From Pseudomonas sp. KU26590 (GTDB lineage Bacteria > Pseudomonadota > Gammaproteobacteria > Pseudomonadales > Pseudomonadaceae), in assembly GCF_026153515.1 (NCBI RefSeq), contig NZ_CP110644.1:2323501-2387500 (forward strand): a stretch of 64,000 nt of DNA, in the 5' to 3' direction. Shown in pieces: positions 8,101 to 16,748 of the stretch; position 1 is the first letter of the stretch; the number at the start of each line of letters is the position of its first letter. The notes under the pieces are model-generated. The model made no database searches and was not told the origin of the DNA. It worked only from the letters and a program-made list of their open reading frames with translations. The position numbers were made by a program, and so were the translations under genes.

Positions 8101-9809
8101 TGATTTCGTCTGTCGCCGATCGCCTGACGGTCCTCATCGCCGATGACAACGTCAGCGACCGGATGCTTCTGTCCGCCATCGTCAGCCGCCAGGGCCATGA
8201 TGTCCTGACGGCCAGCGACGGCGCCGAGGCCGTCGGGCTGTTCGAGCGCCGGCGGCCGCAACTGGTGCTGATGGACGCCATGATGCCGGTCATGGACGGT
8301 TTCGAAGCGGCGCGCCAGATCAAGACCCTCGCGGGTGACGCGCTGGTGCCGATCATCTTCCTGACGTCGCTGACCGAAGGCGAAGACCTCGCCCGTTGCC
8401 TCGACGCCGGGGGTGACGACTTCGTTGCCAAGCCCTACAACCAAGTGGTGCTGGCCGCCAAGATCAACGCCATGAACCGCCTTCGCGTGTTGCAGGAAAC
8501 CGTCCTGCACCAGCGCGACCTGATCACCCGTCACCATAAATACCTGCTCAACGAACAGCGCGTGGCCAAGGCGGTGTTCGACCAGATCGCCCACTCCGGG
8601 TGCCTGAGCTCACGCAACATCCGCTACCTGCAATCACCGTACGCGCTGTTCAACGGCGACCTGCTGCTGGCCGCGTGGTCGCCGTCCGGCAACATGCACC
8701 TGCTGCTGGGGGATTTCACCGGCCATGGTTTGCCGGCAGCGGTGGGGGCGATGCCCTTGGCCGAAGTGTTCTACGGCATGACCGCCAAGGGTTATGGCCT
8801 GCCCGAAACCCTGCGCGAGATGAACGCCAAGCTCAAACGCATCCTGCCGGTGGACATGTTCTGCTGCGCCGCGCTGCTGTGCCTCAACTTCAAGCAGCAA
8901 CTGGTCGAGGTCTGGAACGGCGGCCTGCCGGATGGTTACCTGCTGCATGGCGACGGCCGGGCGCATACGCCGCTGATTTCGTCGAACGTGCCCCTCGGTG
9001 TGTTGAGCGCCGGCAGCTTTGACGACAACACCCAGGTTTATCCTTTCGGGCCGGGGGACCGGGTGTTTCTGCTGTCCGACGGCGTTGTCGACAGCACCGG
9101 GCAGGACGGCGAACTGTTCGGCGCCCGGCGTCTGCAGAACGTGCTGGTGAGCAACCGCAACCCGGCGCTGCTGATCGAGGAAGTGCAGTGGGCCCTGGCG
9201 CGCTTTCGTGGCCAGGCGCGGGATGACGTGAGCATGGTCGAAGTGGCATTCACCGAGCCTGACTTGCTCGGCCCGCCGTCGGTCATCTATACCGACAGCG
9301 GCGATTCCAGCCCGCTGGATTGGTCCGCTTCGTTCGAGTACCGTGCTGCAACGCTCAAACGCTTCAATCCGCTGCCGTATCTGTTGCAATTGCTGCAGGA
9401 AGTACATGGCTTGCGCATGCAGAGCAGTGAGCTGTATATCGTGCTGTCGGAGCTGTACAGCAACGCGCTGGAGCATGGCGTGCTTGGGCTCGACTCGGCG
9501 CTGAAGCGGGACGCCGCAGGTTTTGGGCTTTACTACCAGCAACGCGCCGAACGCCTCGATCGTCTGGAGGAAGGTTTTATCCGCATCGATTTCCAGATTG
9601 TCCCGGACGGCGAGGGCGGTCGCCTGACGGTGCGGGTGCAGGACAGCGGCGCAGGTTTCGATGCCGATCGCGTGCTGGCGTTGCCGCCTGCGGTCACCCA
9701 ATTGTCCGGCCGCGGCCTTGCGCTGGTCCGGCAACTCAGCGAATGCTGTCAGTGGTCCGATGATGGCCGGACGGCCAGCGTGGAATTTGCCTGGGAGGGT
9801 CTGGCATAA
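8100..9809 (+). CDS. hsbR: HsbR-like response regulator with PP2C phosphatase and serine kinase domains
   Basis: 569 residues in three domains. A receiver (~8-125) has acidic pocket DD at 15-16 and phospho-acceptor D59 in LVLMDAMMPVMDG. A SpoIIE/PP2C-type phosphatase (~190-390) has LLLGDFTGHGLPAAVG and DDVSMVEVAF. A C-terminal HATPase/anti-sigma kinase domain (~430-565) has an N-box, ELYSNALEHG, then VQDSGAGFD and GRGLALVRQL. In P. aeruginosa HsbR takes phosphate from HptB and sets the phosphorylation state of HsbA by opposing kinase and phosphatase activities. The ATG overlaps the hsbA TGA. Confidence 0.88.
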   Translation: MISSVADRLTVLIADDNVSDRMLLSAIVSRQGHDVLTASDGAEAVGLFERRRPQLVLMDAMMPVMDGFEAARQIKTLAGDALVPIIFLTSLTEGEDLARCLDAGGDDFVAKPYNQVVLAAKINAMNRLRVLQETVLHQRDLITRHHKYLLNEQRVAKAVFDQIAHSGCLSSRNIRYLQSPYALFNGDLLLAAWSPSGNMHLLLGDFTGHGLPAAVGAMPLAEVFYGMTAKGYGLPETLREMNAKLKRILPVDMFCCAALLCLNFKQQLVEVWNGGLPDGYLLHGDGRAHTPLISSNVPLGVLSAGSFDDNTQVYPFGPGDRVFLLSDGVVDSTGQDGELFGARRLQNVLVSNRNPALLIEEVQWALARFRGQARDDVSMVEVAFTEPDLLGPPSVIYTDSGDSSPLDWSASFEYRAATLKRFNPLPYLLQLLQEVHGLRMQSSELYIVLSELYSNALEHGVLGLDSALKRDAAGFGLYYQQRAERLDRLEEGFIRIDFQIVPDGEGGRLTVRVQDSGAGFDADRVLALPPAVTQLSGRGLALVRQLSECCQWSDDGRTASVEFAWEGLA

Positions 9810-9838
9810 TCCGCGCGTCTTGATCAAGGAGTGAACAA

Positions 9839-10231
9839 GTGTCGAATAATCCGGTGGATTTCAACGTGCTCAGCACGCTGCGTGAGGTGATGGAAGCTGA
9901 ATACCCGGCGCTGCTGAAGGTGTTCATTTCCGATTCCAGCCTTCGCGTCAACGACATGACCCTGTTGCTGCGCGACCCTTCCTTCACGGCGTCCTCCACG
10001 GCGTCGTTGCAATGCCTTGGGCTGATGGCGCACAGCTTCAAAGGCAGCACCGGCAACATGGGCGCCACGCATTTGTCCGAGCTGTGCCTGCAGCTCGAAG
10101 AGCAGGGGCGCGGCATGGTGGCAGCGGATGACGCGCGGATTCGCTCGCTGGTGTCGCAGATCAGGGACGAGTTCTTCGAGGTGCGGGCGATTTTCGAACG
10201 TGAGCTTGAACTCTGCCATGCCAGCCACTGA
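9839..10231 (+). CDS. hptB: HptB-like histidine phosphotransfer protein
   Basis: 130 residues forming a single Hpt helical bundle; the phosphorylated histidine is H65 in LMAHSFKGSTGNMG. The start is GTG 9839, placed after AAGGAG at 9827-9832. HptB relays phosphate from hybrid kinases such as RetS/SagS/PA1611 to HsbR, and in P. aeruginosa also influences rsmY expression. Gap to hsbR is 29 bp. It ends the three-gene signalling module before fliK. Confidence 0.88.
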   Translation: MSNNPVDFNVLSTLREVMEAEYPALLKVFISDSSLRVNDMTLLLRDPSFTASSTASLQCLGLMAHSFKGSTGNMGATHLSELCLQLEEQGRGMVAADDARIRSLVSQIRDEFFEVRAIFERELELCHASH

Positions 10232-10318
10232 GCCTGCTCTCTGCATAGGTGCCTGGCCCGGCTTTTCAGCCTGCCCGTTGGTCTGAAGCGCACGCTCAAT
10301 CCAGCCTCTCTCGGTACT

Positions 10319-10334
10319 TGGCCCGCCATTTGCT
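10319..10334 (+). promoter_or_regulatory. sigma-54 promoter for fliK
   Basis: TGGCCC-GCCAT-TTGCT has the invariant GG and GC 10 bp apart and lies 36 bp upstream of the fliK start. It deviates from consensus only at A5 of TGGCAC. Confidence 0.7.
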
Positions 10335-10370
10335 TTGTCTCCCTGCAATTGTGCTTTTGCGGAGATTCAC

Positions 10371-11816
10371 ATGGCCCTCGCCAACAACCCATTACTGACG
10401 GCTTTGACAGCGGCCAAAGTCCAGAAAGCCGGGAATACCTCCCCGGCAAAGGCGCCGGACCCCGTCAAGCACAACACTTCCAGCTTCTCTGACGTCTTCG
10501 CCAAACAGGCGCCGGTAAAGTCCCAAAGCGCTGATAACCCGGCGCCTAAGCCGACAAGCGCCAAGAGTTCGGCAGCCGACGACAAGCCGGCCGCCAGCCA
10601 CACGTCTGCCGCCGACGACAAGGCCGTTGCCGATAACGGCAACGGCTTGCCTGCCAAACCGGTGAACGGCAAGGCCGACGATGAGGCGGGCGCGGGCAAA
10701 GGTCAGGCCGACGACAAGGATGACGCCTCGGACACCACGCAGGATCCGACAGTGGCGGATGCGCCTGCGGTCGATCCCTTGCTGGACCCGACTTTGGCCG
10801 TCACGCCGCCTGTTCAAGAGCCCGTGGCCGTCGCGCCTCCCGTTGACCCGGTCGTGGATCCGGCGCTTCTCGCCGGCGCGCTGCCAGTGATGCCGCCGCC
10901 TGCGGTGCAAGCGCCTACCCAAGCCACCGCCGCAACCGACGCCACCTACGCGGCCGGGGACGGTTTCGACCCTTCAGCCGATCCGCTGGAAGGCTTGACC
11001 GCCGTGCAGGTCGCCCTGGAAAACAAGGCGCAGCAGACGGCGCAGAACAACGGTGTGCATGGCGATGGCAAGGGCGGGGGCAAGCAAGACCCGAACGCCG
11101 ATCCTTCGCAACTGCTGGCCACTAACCTGGCAGCGCTGGGCGACCAACCCGTGGACAAGAGCACTACTGAAGGCGGCGGCGACAAGGCGTTCAGCGGCCT
11201 GCTGGCTGACGGCCTGAAAGACGTGAAGGGCGCCACCAGCGACACGCGGGTGGATAACTTCGCCGATCGGCTCGCAGCGTTGTCCCAGGCCGTTCAAGTG
11301 AAAAATACCCCGGCTTCGGCTCCGGCCACGCCGCTGCTCAATCAGCCACTGGCGATGAATCAGGGGGGATGGACCGAGGGCGTGGTCAACCGCGTGATGT
11401 ACCTGTCGAGCCAGAACCTCAAGCAGGCCGACATCCAGCTGGAACCCGCTGAACTGGGCCGTCTGGACATCCGCGTCAATATGGCGGCGGACCAGCAGAC
11501 CCAGGTCACGTTCATGAGCGCCCACGTCGGCGTGCGTGAAGCACTGGAAAGCCAGATGTCGCGCCTGCGTGATTCCTTCGTTCAGCAGGGCATGGGTCAG
11601 GTCAACGTCAACGTCTCCGACCAGTCCCAGGGCTGGCAGCAACAGGCTCAGCAGCAGTCTGGCGGTGATGGTCAGCGCAACGGCGGCAGCAGCCGCGTCA
11701 ACGGTGCCGGCGGCAGCGACCTCATCGCCGACGGTGCTCCGGTGGACGCCGCATCGGCGGCTGCCAACGCATCGCTGACCGTGGTGGGTTCCAGCGCAGT
11801 CGATTATTACGCCTGA
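10371..11816 (+). CDS. fliK: FliK, flagellar hook-length control protein
   Basis: 481 residues from ATG 10371 (GGAG at 10361); the frame is open 36 bp further but without a good start. FliK is exported as a molecular ruler and switches export from hook to filament proteins through FlhB. The N-terminal ~320 residues are low-complexity (Ala, Pro, Asp, Lys; KSSAADDKPAASHTSAADDK). The conserved Flg_hook domain is C-terminal (~360-440: LKQADIQLEPAELGRLDIRV, VREALESQMSRLRDSFVQQG). A Gln/Gly-rich tail follows. A second FliK-like gene lies at 40159-41796. Confidence 0.93.
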   Translation: MALANNPLLTALTAAKVQKAGNTSPAKAPDPVKHNTSSFSDVFAKQAPVKSQSADNPAPKPTSAKSSAADDKPAASHTSAADDKAVADNGNGLPAKPVNGKADDEAGAGKGQADDKDDASDTTQDPTVADAPAVDPLLDPTLAVTPPVQEPVAVAPPVDPVVDPALLAGALPVMPPPAVQAPTQATAATDATYAAGDGFDPSADPLEGLTAVQVALENKAQQTAQNNGVHGDGKGGGKQDPNADPSQLLATNLAALGDQPVDKSTTEGGGDKAFSGLLADGLKDVKGATSDTRVDNFADRLAALSQAVQVKNTPASAPATPLLNQPLAMNQGGWTEGVVNRVMYLSSQNLKQADIQLEPAELGRLDIRVNMAADQQTQVTFMSAHVGVREALESQMSRLRDSFVQQGMGQVNVNVSDQSQGWQQQAQQQSGGDGQRNGGSSRVNGAGGSDLIADGAPVDAASAAANASLTVVGSSAVDYYA

Positions 11817-11875
11817 TCTAAACGGCAAGCACGTTTCTGCGGGACGCAAACACCGGTTCCGCTTCTGCCGCAGGC

Positions 11876-12004
11876 GTAGGAGCGCGCTTGCCCGCGATCT
11901 GTCACGCAGCGGCAGTAAACCAGTGAATGCGGTGTGTCAGATTTAACCCCCTTGGCAGGTTTTGCGACTGCTTCGCAGCCGATCGCGGGCAAGCGCGCTC
12001 CTAC
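11876..12004. repeat. REP pair, GTAGGAGCGCGCTTGCCCGC type
   Basis: Inverted copies (GTAGGAGCGCGCTTGCCCGC at 11876 and its inverse ending 12004) flank ~80 bp downstream of fliK. The right copy runs straight into the 38-bp tandem array. Confidence 0.85.
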
Positions 12005-12007
12005 GCC

Positions 12008-12233
12008 CTTCGGGCAGAATCCAGAACCGACGTCGCGGTTTCGGCCTTCGGGCAGAATCCAGAACCGACGTCGCGGTTTCGGCCTTCGGGCAGAATCCAG
12101 AACCGACGTCGCCGTTTCGGCCTTCGGGCAGAATCCAAAACCGACCTCGCGGTTTCGGACTTCGGGCAGAATCCTAAGCCGGCATTGCGGTTTCGCCCTC
12201 GGGCAGAATCCAGAACCGACATCACGGTTCGGC
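12008..12233. repeat. Six-unit tandem array of a 38-bp repeat before fliL
   Basis: Units start CTTCGGGCAGAATCC, then AGAACCGACGTCGCGGTTTC, repeating at 12008, 12046, 12084, 12122, 12160 and 12197. The first two are identical, later ones diverge, and the last two are 37 bp. Each unit contains an AACCG/CGGTT dyad around ACGTCG. The unit length is not a multiple of three, so the open frames across it are not evidence of coding. There are no unique spacers, so it is not a CRISPR. The array ends ~38 bp above the fliL sigma-54 promoter. Confidence 0.9.
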
Positions 12234-12270
12234 CCGCCAGGCACAATCAGCCGACCCCTCTCGCCAACTC

Positions 12271-12286
12271 TGGCACAACCCTTGCT
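12271..12286 (+). promoter_or_regulatory. sigma-54 promoter for fliLMNOPQR
   Basis: TGGCAC-AACCC-TTGCT is a full consensus match with correct spacing, 51 bp upstream of fliL. Activator sites would be expected 80-150 bp further up, which is where the 38-bp array sits. Confidence 0.85.
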
Positions 12287-12337
12287 CTTCCTCTGTCACG
12301 CAACACCGAACCCCTTGGATAGTGACGGATTATTGGC

Positions 12338-12844
12338 ATGGCGAAGAGCGACGACGCAGCAGTGGCGGACCCCGCAAAAAAGGGCAAGTTGAAAGTCATC
12401 ATCCTCATTGTGGTGGGGCTGCTGCTGGCCATTGGTGTGTCGGTAGGTGCGACCTGGTTCATCATGCACAAGGCCGAGAGCAAGCCGGATGCAGCCGCCA
12501 TTGCGGAAGCGGCGAATGCCAAAAAAGAGGCGATCTTCGAACCCCTGACGCCGCCCTTCGTCGTCAACTACAACGTCAACGGCCGTCAGCGCTACATGCA
12601 GGTCAGCATTACCTTGCTGGCCCGTGACAAGGCCGACCTCGAAGCGTTGAAAGCGCACATGCCGGTCATCCGTAATAACCTGGTGATGATGTTCTCCGGT
12701 CAGCCATTCGATACCATCGCAACGCCGGTGGGTATGGAAATGCTGCGCCAGAAGGCTGCCGCCGTGGTCCAGGAAGTGGGTCAGAAAGAGCTGAACAAGA
12801 GCGTGATCGAACAAGTACTTTTCACTAACTACGTACTGCAGTAG
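12338..12844 (+). CDS. fliL: FliL, flagellar basal body-associated protein
   Basis: 168 residues. A Lys-rich cytoplasmic start is followed by one membrane segment (~18-40, VIILIVVGLLLAIGVSVGAT) and a periplasmic FliL domain (FEPLTPPFVVNYNVNGRQRY, ISITLLARDK-like strand, ending EQVLFTNYVLQ). FliL rings surround the stator and support torque at high load. First gene of the fliLMNOPQR-flhB operon; fliM follows after 9 bp. Confidence 0.95.
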   Translation: MAKSDDAAVADPAKKGKLKVIILIVVGLLLAIGVSVGATWFIMHKAESKPDAAAIAEAANAKKEAIFEPLTPPFVVNYNVNGRQRYMQVSITLLARDKADLEALKAHMPVIRNNLVMMFSGQPFDTIATPVGMEMLRQKAAAVVQEVGQKELNKSVIEQVLFTNYVLQ

Positions 12845-12853
12845 GACCACGAC

Positions 12854-13822
12854 ATGGCCGTGCAAGACCTGCTGTCCCAGGATGAGATCGACGCGCTGCT
12901 GCATGGCGTCGACGACGGTCTGGTACAGACCGATAGTGTTGCCGAGCCTGGCAGCGTAAAAAGTTATGACCTGACCAGTCAGGATCGCATCGTCCGCGGA
13001 CGCATGCCGACCCTGGAAATGATCAACGAGCGTTTCGCCCGTTACACCCGCATCAGCATGTTCAACCTGCTGCGCCGCTCGGCCGATGTGGCCGTGGGGG
13101 GTGTACAGGTGATGAAGTTCGGCGAATACGTGCACTCGCTGTACGTGCCGACCAGTCTCAACCTGGTCAAGATCAAACCCCTGCGCGGCACCGCGCTGTT
13201 CATCCTCGACGCCAAGCTGGTGTTCAAGCTGGTGGACAACTTTTTCGGCGGCGACGGACGTCACGCCAAGATCGAGGGCCGTGAATTCACCCCGACCGAG
13301 CTGCGCGTGGTGCGCATCGTGCTGGATCAGGCCTTCATTGATTTGAAGGAAGCCTGGCAGGCGATCATGGAAGTCAACTTCGAGTACATCAACTCGGAAG
13401 TGAACCCGGCCATGGCCAACATCGTCGGCCCGAGCGAAGCGATCGTGGTGTCCACGTTCCATATCGAACTGGACGGCGGTGGCGGCGATCTTCACGTGAC
13501 CATGCCGTATTCGATGATCGAGCCGGTGCGCGAAATGCTCGACGCCGGTTTCCAGTCGGATGTCGACGATCAGGACGAACGCTGGGTCAACGCGCTCAAG
13601 CAGGACGTGCTCGACGTGTCGGTGCCATTGCGCGTCGCGGTCGCCACGCGTCAGCTCAAGCTGCGCGACATCCTGCACATGCAGCCGGGCGACGTGATCC
13701 CGGTCGAGCTGCCGGAACACCTGGTCATGCGCGCCAACGGCGTGCCGTCCTTCAAGGTCAAACTGGGTTCGCACAAGGGCAACCTGGCCCTGCAAGTGGT
13801 CGAACCCATAGAACGCCGCTGA
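12854..13822 (+). CDS. fliM: FliM, flagellar motor switch protein
   Basis: 322 residues, full length. The N-terminal peptide LLSQDEIDALLHGVDDG is the CheY-P docking motif. The CheC-like middle domain (~45-230) includes a GGDGRHAKIEGREF-type loop, the FliG contact. The C-terminal SpoA/FliN-like domain (~250-320) has LRDILHMQPGDVIPVELPEH. FliM transmits CheY-P binding to FliG in the C ring. Confidence 0.97.
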   Translation: MAVQDLLSQDEIDALLHGVDDGLVQTDSVAEPGSVKSYDLTSQDRIVRGRMPTLEMINERFARYTRISMFNLLRRSADVAVGGVQVMKFGEYVHSLYVPTSLNLVKIKPLRGTALFILDAKLVFKLVDNFFGGDGRHAKIEGREFTPTELRVVRIVLDQAFIDLKEAWQAIMEVNFEYINSEVNPAMANIVGPSEAIVVSTFHIELDGGGGDLHVTMPYSMIEPVREMLDAGFQSDVDDQDERWVNALKQDVLDVSVPLRVAVATRQLKLRDILHMQPGDVIPVELPEHLVMRANGVPSFKVKLGSHKGNLALQVVEPIERR

Positions 13823-13884
13823 CGCTCCGTCGCCGGCAAAACGAATGTGCTGCGTAAACGAATCAATGTTCCCCCGAGGCAACC

Positions 13885-14343
13885 ATGGCTAATGACAACG
13901 AAATGACTTCTGCTGAAGACCAGGCCCTGGCCGACGAGTGGGCGGCTGCACTGGGTGAATCCGGTGACGGGCAAGCGGACATCGACGCGCTGCTGGCCGC
14001 CGACGCCGGCAACTCCGGCAGTCGCATGACGATGGAAGAGTTTGGCGGCCTGCCGAAAAGCAACGGCGCGGTCACCCTGGACGGCCCGAACCTGGACGTG
14101 ATCCTTGACATCCCGGTGTCGATTTCCATGGAAGTGGGCAGCACCGACATCAACATTCGCAACTTGCTGCAACTCAACCAAGGCTCGGTGATCGAGCTGG
14201 ACCGTCTGGCCGGCGAGCCGCTGGACGTGCTGGTTAACGGCACCCTGATCGCCCACGGCGAAGTGGTTGTGGTGAACGAAAAGTTCGGCATCCGTCTGAC
14301 CGACGTGATCAGCCCGAGCGAACGTATCAAGAAGCTGCGTTAA
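13885..14343 (+). CDS. fliN: FliN, flagellar motor switch protein
   Basis: 152 residues. An acidic N-terminal extension (EDQALADEWAAALGESGDGQ) is followed by the SpoA domain (~70-150: LDVILDIPVSISMEVGSTDI, GSVIELDRLAGEPLDVLVNG, FGIRLTDVISPSERIKKLR). FliN forms the bottom of the C ring and docks FliH. It sits 62 bp after fliM; fliO follows with no gap. Confidence 0.97.
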   Translation: MANDNEMTSAEDQALADEWAAALGESGDGQADIDALLAADAGNSGSRMTMEEFGGLPKSNGAVTLDGPNLDVILDIPVSISMEVGSTDINIRNLLQLNQGSVIELDRLAGEPLDVLVNGTLIAHGEVVVVNEKFGIRLTDVISPSERIKKLR

Positions 14344-14916
14344 GTGCGCGGCGTGATCAGAACCCTGTCGAGCCTGCCGTTGCTGGCATTGTCCTGGACG
14401 GTGATGGCGGCCGATCCGGCGACGCCCGCCACGACTGCAACGCCTGCGGTCGCCGCACCGGTGGCCGGTACGCTGAACAGCGGGATGGGCGGTCAGTTGC
14501 TGCAACTGGTGCTGGGTCTGCTGCTGGTGATCGGGCTGATCTTCGTGCTGGCCTGGCTGATGCGCCGGGTGCAGCGCGCCGGGCCGGCCGGCAATCAGGT
14601 GATCAAACTGGTGGGCTCCCGCGCTTTGGGAACCCGCGATCGGTTGGTGCTGGTGCAGGTCGGCAATGAGCAGGTGTTGCTTGGCGTCTCCCCCGGCAGC
14701 ATCACCGCGTTGCACGTGATGAACGAGCCGGTCGAGGTCCCTGACGCCCAGGGCGCGCAGCCGGAATTCGCCAGGCGCCTGCTTGAAGCATTGGGCAACA
14801 AGGGCGCGGCCGGGCCACGCACGGGCAAGAATGTGTTCGGCGGTGCGAGTAGAAATGCAGGTACGCCCGGCACGACGGGCGCGACACGTACTACGGATCA
14901 GAAGGACACGAACTGA
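14344..14916 (+). CDS. fliO: FliO, flagellar export gate assembly protein
   Basis: 190 residues starting at GTG directly after the fliN stop. A cleavable-looking signal peptide ([17 protein letters not shown]) and an Ala/Thr/Pro linker precede one membrane segment (~55-78, [20 protein letters not shown]) and a small cytoplasmic domain ([20 protein letters not shown]). FliO helps FliP-FliQ-FliR gate assembly. The low-complexity tail is typical. It overlaps fliP by one base. Confidence 0.9.
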   Translation: MRGVIRTLSSLPLLALSWTVMAADPATPATTATPAVAAPVAGTLNSGMGGQLLQLVLGLLLVIGLIFVLAWLMRRVQRAGPAGNQVIKLVGSRALGTRDRLVLVQVGNEQVLLGVSPGSITALHVMNEPVEVPDAQGAQPEFARRLLEALGNKGAAGPRTGKNVFGGASRNAGTPGTTGATRTTDQKDTN

Positions 14917-15659
14917 TGCGCATTGTTTTGACGCTGCTGTTGTTGCTTGCAGCGCCGCTGGCGTTCGGCGCCGATCCGTTGTCGATCCCGGCCATTACGC
15001 TGGGCACCGGCGCCAACGGTCAGCAGGAATACTCGGTCAACCTGCAGATCCTGTTGATCATGACGGCGCTGAGCTTCATCCCGGCGTTCGTCATGCTGAT
15101 GACCAGCTTCACGCGGATCATCATCGTCTTCTCCATCCTGCGTCAGGCCCTCGGCCTGCAACAGACGCCGTCCAACCAGATCCTCACCGGCATGGCACTG
15201 TTCCTGACGATGTTCATCATGGCGCCCGTGTTCGACCGGGTGAACAACGATGCCCTGCAGCCTTATCTGGCAGAAAAACTCACTGCCCAGGACGCTGTGG
15301 CCAAGGCCGAAGTGCCGATCAAGGATTTCATGCTGGCGCAGACCCGCTCCAGCGACCTTGAGCTGTTCATGCGACTGTCCAAGCGCACCGATATTCAGAC
15401 CCCTGATGCGGCGCCGCTGACGATTCTGGTGCCGGCGTTCGTGACCTCCGAATTGAAAACGGCGTTTCAGATCGGCTTCATGATCTTCATTCCGTTTCTG
15501 ATCATCGACCTGGTGGTGGCAAGTATTCTGATGGCCATGGGCATGATGATGCTGTCGCCGCTGATCATTTCCCTGCCATTCAAAATCATGCTGTTCGTGC
15601 TGGTGGATGGCTGGGCGCTGATCATCGGCACCCTGGCCGGCAGTTTTGGTGGCGTATGA
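14916..15659 (+). CDS. fliP: FliP, flagellar export gate protein
   Basis: 247 residues. A signal peptide ([17 protein letters not shown]) is followed by four hydrophobic segments of the FliP/SctR family. Family hallmarks are [39 protein letters not shown], and the C-terminal [20 protein letters not shown]. FliP5-FliQ4-FliR1 forms the helical export channel inside the MS ring. The start overlaps fliO (TGATG). Confidence 0.97.
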   Translation: MRIVLTLLLLLAAPLAFGADPLSIPAITLGTGANGQQEYSVNLQILLIMTALSFIPAFVMLMTSFTRIIIVFSILRQALGLQQTPSNQILTGMALFLTMFIMAPVFDRVNNDALQPYLAEKLTAQDAVAKAEVPIKDFMLAQTRSSDLELFMRLSKRTDIQTPDAAPLTILVPAFVTSELKTAFQIGFMIFIPFLIIDLVVASILMAMGMMMLSPLIISLPFKIMLFVLVDGWALIIGTLAGSFGGV

Positions 15660-15684
15660 ACCTGTTTGACGTGGAGTGCGCAGC

Positions 15685-15954
15685 ATGACCCCGGAAGTAG
15701 CTGTCGACCTGTTTCGCGAAGCGCTGTGGCTGACCACGACCATGGTCGCCATTCTGGTGGTGCCGAGCCTGATCGTCGGCCTGATCGTCTCGATGTTTCA
15801 GGCCGCGACGCAGATCAACGAACAGACCTTGAGCTTCCTGCCGCGCCTGCTGGTCATGCTGGTCACGCTGATCGTGGTCGGCCCGTGGATGGTGCGCACC
15901 TTCATGGAGTACATCACCAATCTGTACACCAGCATTCCCCAAGTGATCGGCTGA
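15685..15954 (+). CDS. fliQ: FliQ, flagellar export gate protein
   Basis: 89 residues from ATG 15685 (GGAG at 15673), the standard family length; a GTG nine bases upstream is in frame but badly placed for the same ribosome site. Two membrane helices flank VSMFQAATQINEQTLSFLPR, the family signature. It is part of the FliPQR channel. Confidence 0.96.
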   Translation: MTPEVAVDLFREALWLTTTMVAILVVPSLIVGLIVSMFQAATQINEQTLSFLPRLLVMLVTLIVVGPWMVRTFMEYITNLYTSIPQVIG

Positions 15955-15961
15955 CCCCTCG

Positions 15962-16747
15962 ATGCAACCTCTGCTGGCGTTGACCGACATCCAGATCAGC
16001 ACATGGGTGGCGGCGTTCATGCTGCCGCTGTTTCGCATCGGCGCGCTGCTGATGACCATGCCGATGATCGGGACCGCGCTGGTGCCCAAGCGCGTGCGGC
16101 TTTATCTGGCGCTGGCGATCACCGTCGTGGTTGCGCCAAGCCTGCCACCGATGCCCGCCGTGAGTGCCCTCGACCTCAGCGGACTGCTGCTGATCGCGCA
16201 ACAAATCATCATCGGCGCCGGGCTGGGCCTGTCGCTGCAGCTGTTTTTCCAGGCGTTTGTGATCGCCGGGCAGATCATCGGGATTCAAATGGGCATGGGC
16301 TTTGCGTCCATGGTCGACCCGGTCAACGGCGTGTCGATCGCGACGGTCGGGCAATTCTTCACCATGCTCGTGACCCTGCTGTTCCTGGCCATGAACGCCC
16401 ACCTGGTGGTGTTCGAAATCCTTATCGAGAGCTTCACCACCTTGCCCGTCGGGCAGGGCTTCGCTACGGCGGACATCTGGTTGTTGGTGATGCGTCTGGG
16501 CTGGGTGCTCGGCGCGGCGCTGGTGCTGGTGCTGCCGGCCGTCGCGGCGCTGCTGGTGGTCAACATCGCGATGGGCGTGATGACCCGCGCGGCACCTCAG
16601 TTGAACATCTTTTCCATCGGTTTCCCGCTGACGCTGGTGCTGGGCATGGTGATTCTGTGGATCACCCTCGGCGACATTCTCAACCAATATCAACCGCTGG
16701 CGGTCGACGCCCTGCAGTTGCTCAGAGACCTGGTCAAGGCGCGCTGA
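15962..16747 (+). CDS. fliR: FliR, flagellar export gate protein
   Basis: 261 residues, about six hydrophobic segments. Family features include IGTALVPKRVRLYLALAITV near the start and FVIAGQIIGIQMGMGFASMV in the middle. FliR completes the FliPQR channel as its single-copy subunit. It starts 7 bp after fliQ and ends one base before flhB. Confidence 0.96.
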   Translation: MQPLLALTDIQISTWVAAFMLPLFRIGALLMTMPMIGTALVPKRVRLYLALAITVVVAPSLPPMPAVSALDLSGLLLIAQQIIIGAGLGLSLQLFFQAFVIAGQIIGIQMGMGFASMVDPVNGVSIATVGQFFTMLVTLLFLAMNAHLVVFEILIESFTTLPVGQGFATADIWLLVMRLGWVLGAALVLVLPAVAALLVVNIAMGVMTRAAPQLNIFSIGFPLTLVLGMVILWITLGDILNQYQPLAVDALQLLRDLVKAR

Positions 16748-16748
16748 C

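Noticed and set aside
12008..12233. CRISPR array
   Set aside because: Direct repeats are contiguous with no unique spacers, and no cas genes are nearby.
11927..12392. Open frames across the region between fliK and fliL (repeated FGQNPEP/GRIQNRR peptides)
   Set aside because: They are translations of the 38-bp tandem DNA repeat. The unit is not a multiple of three, so all frames look similar; no ribosome site.
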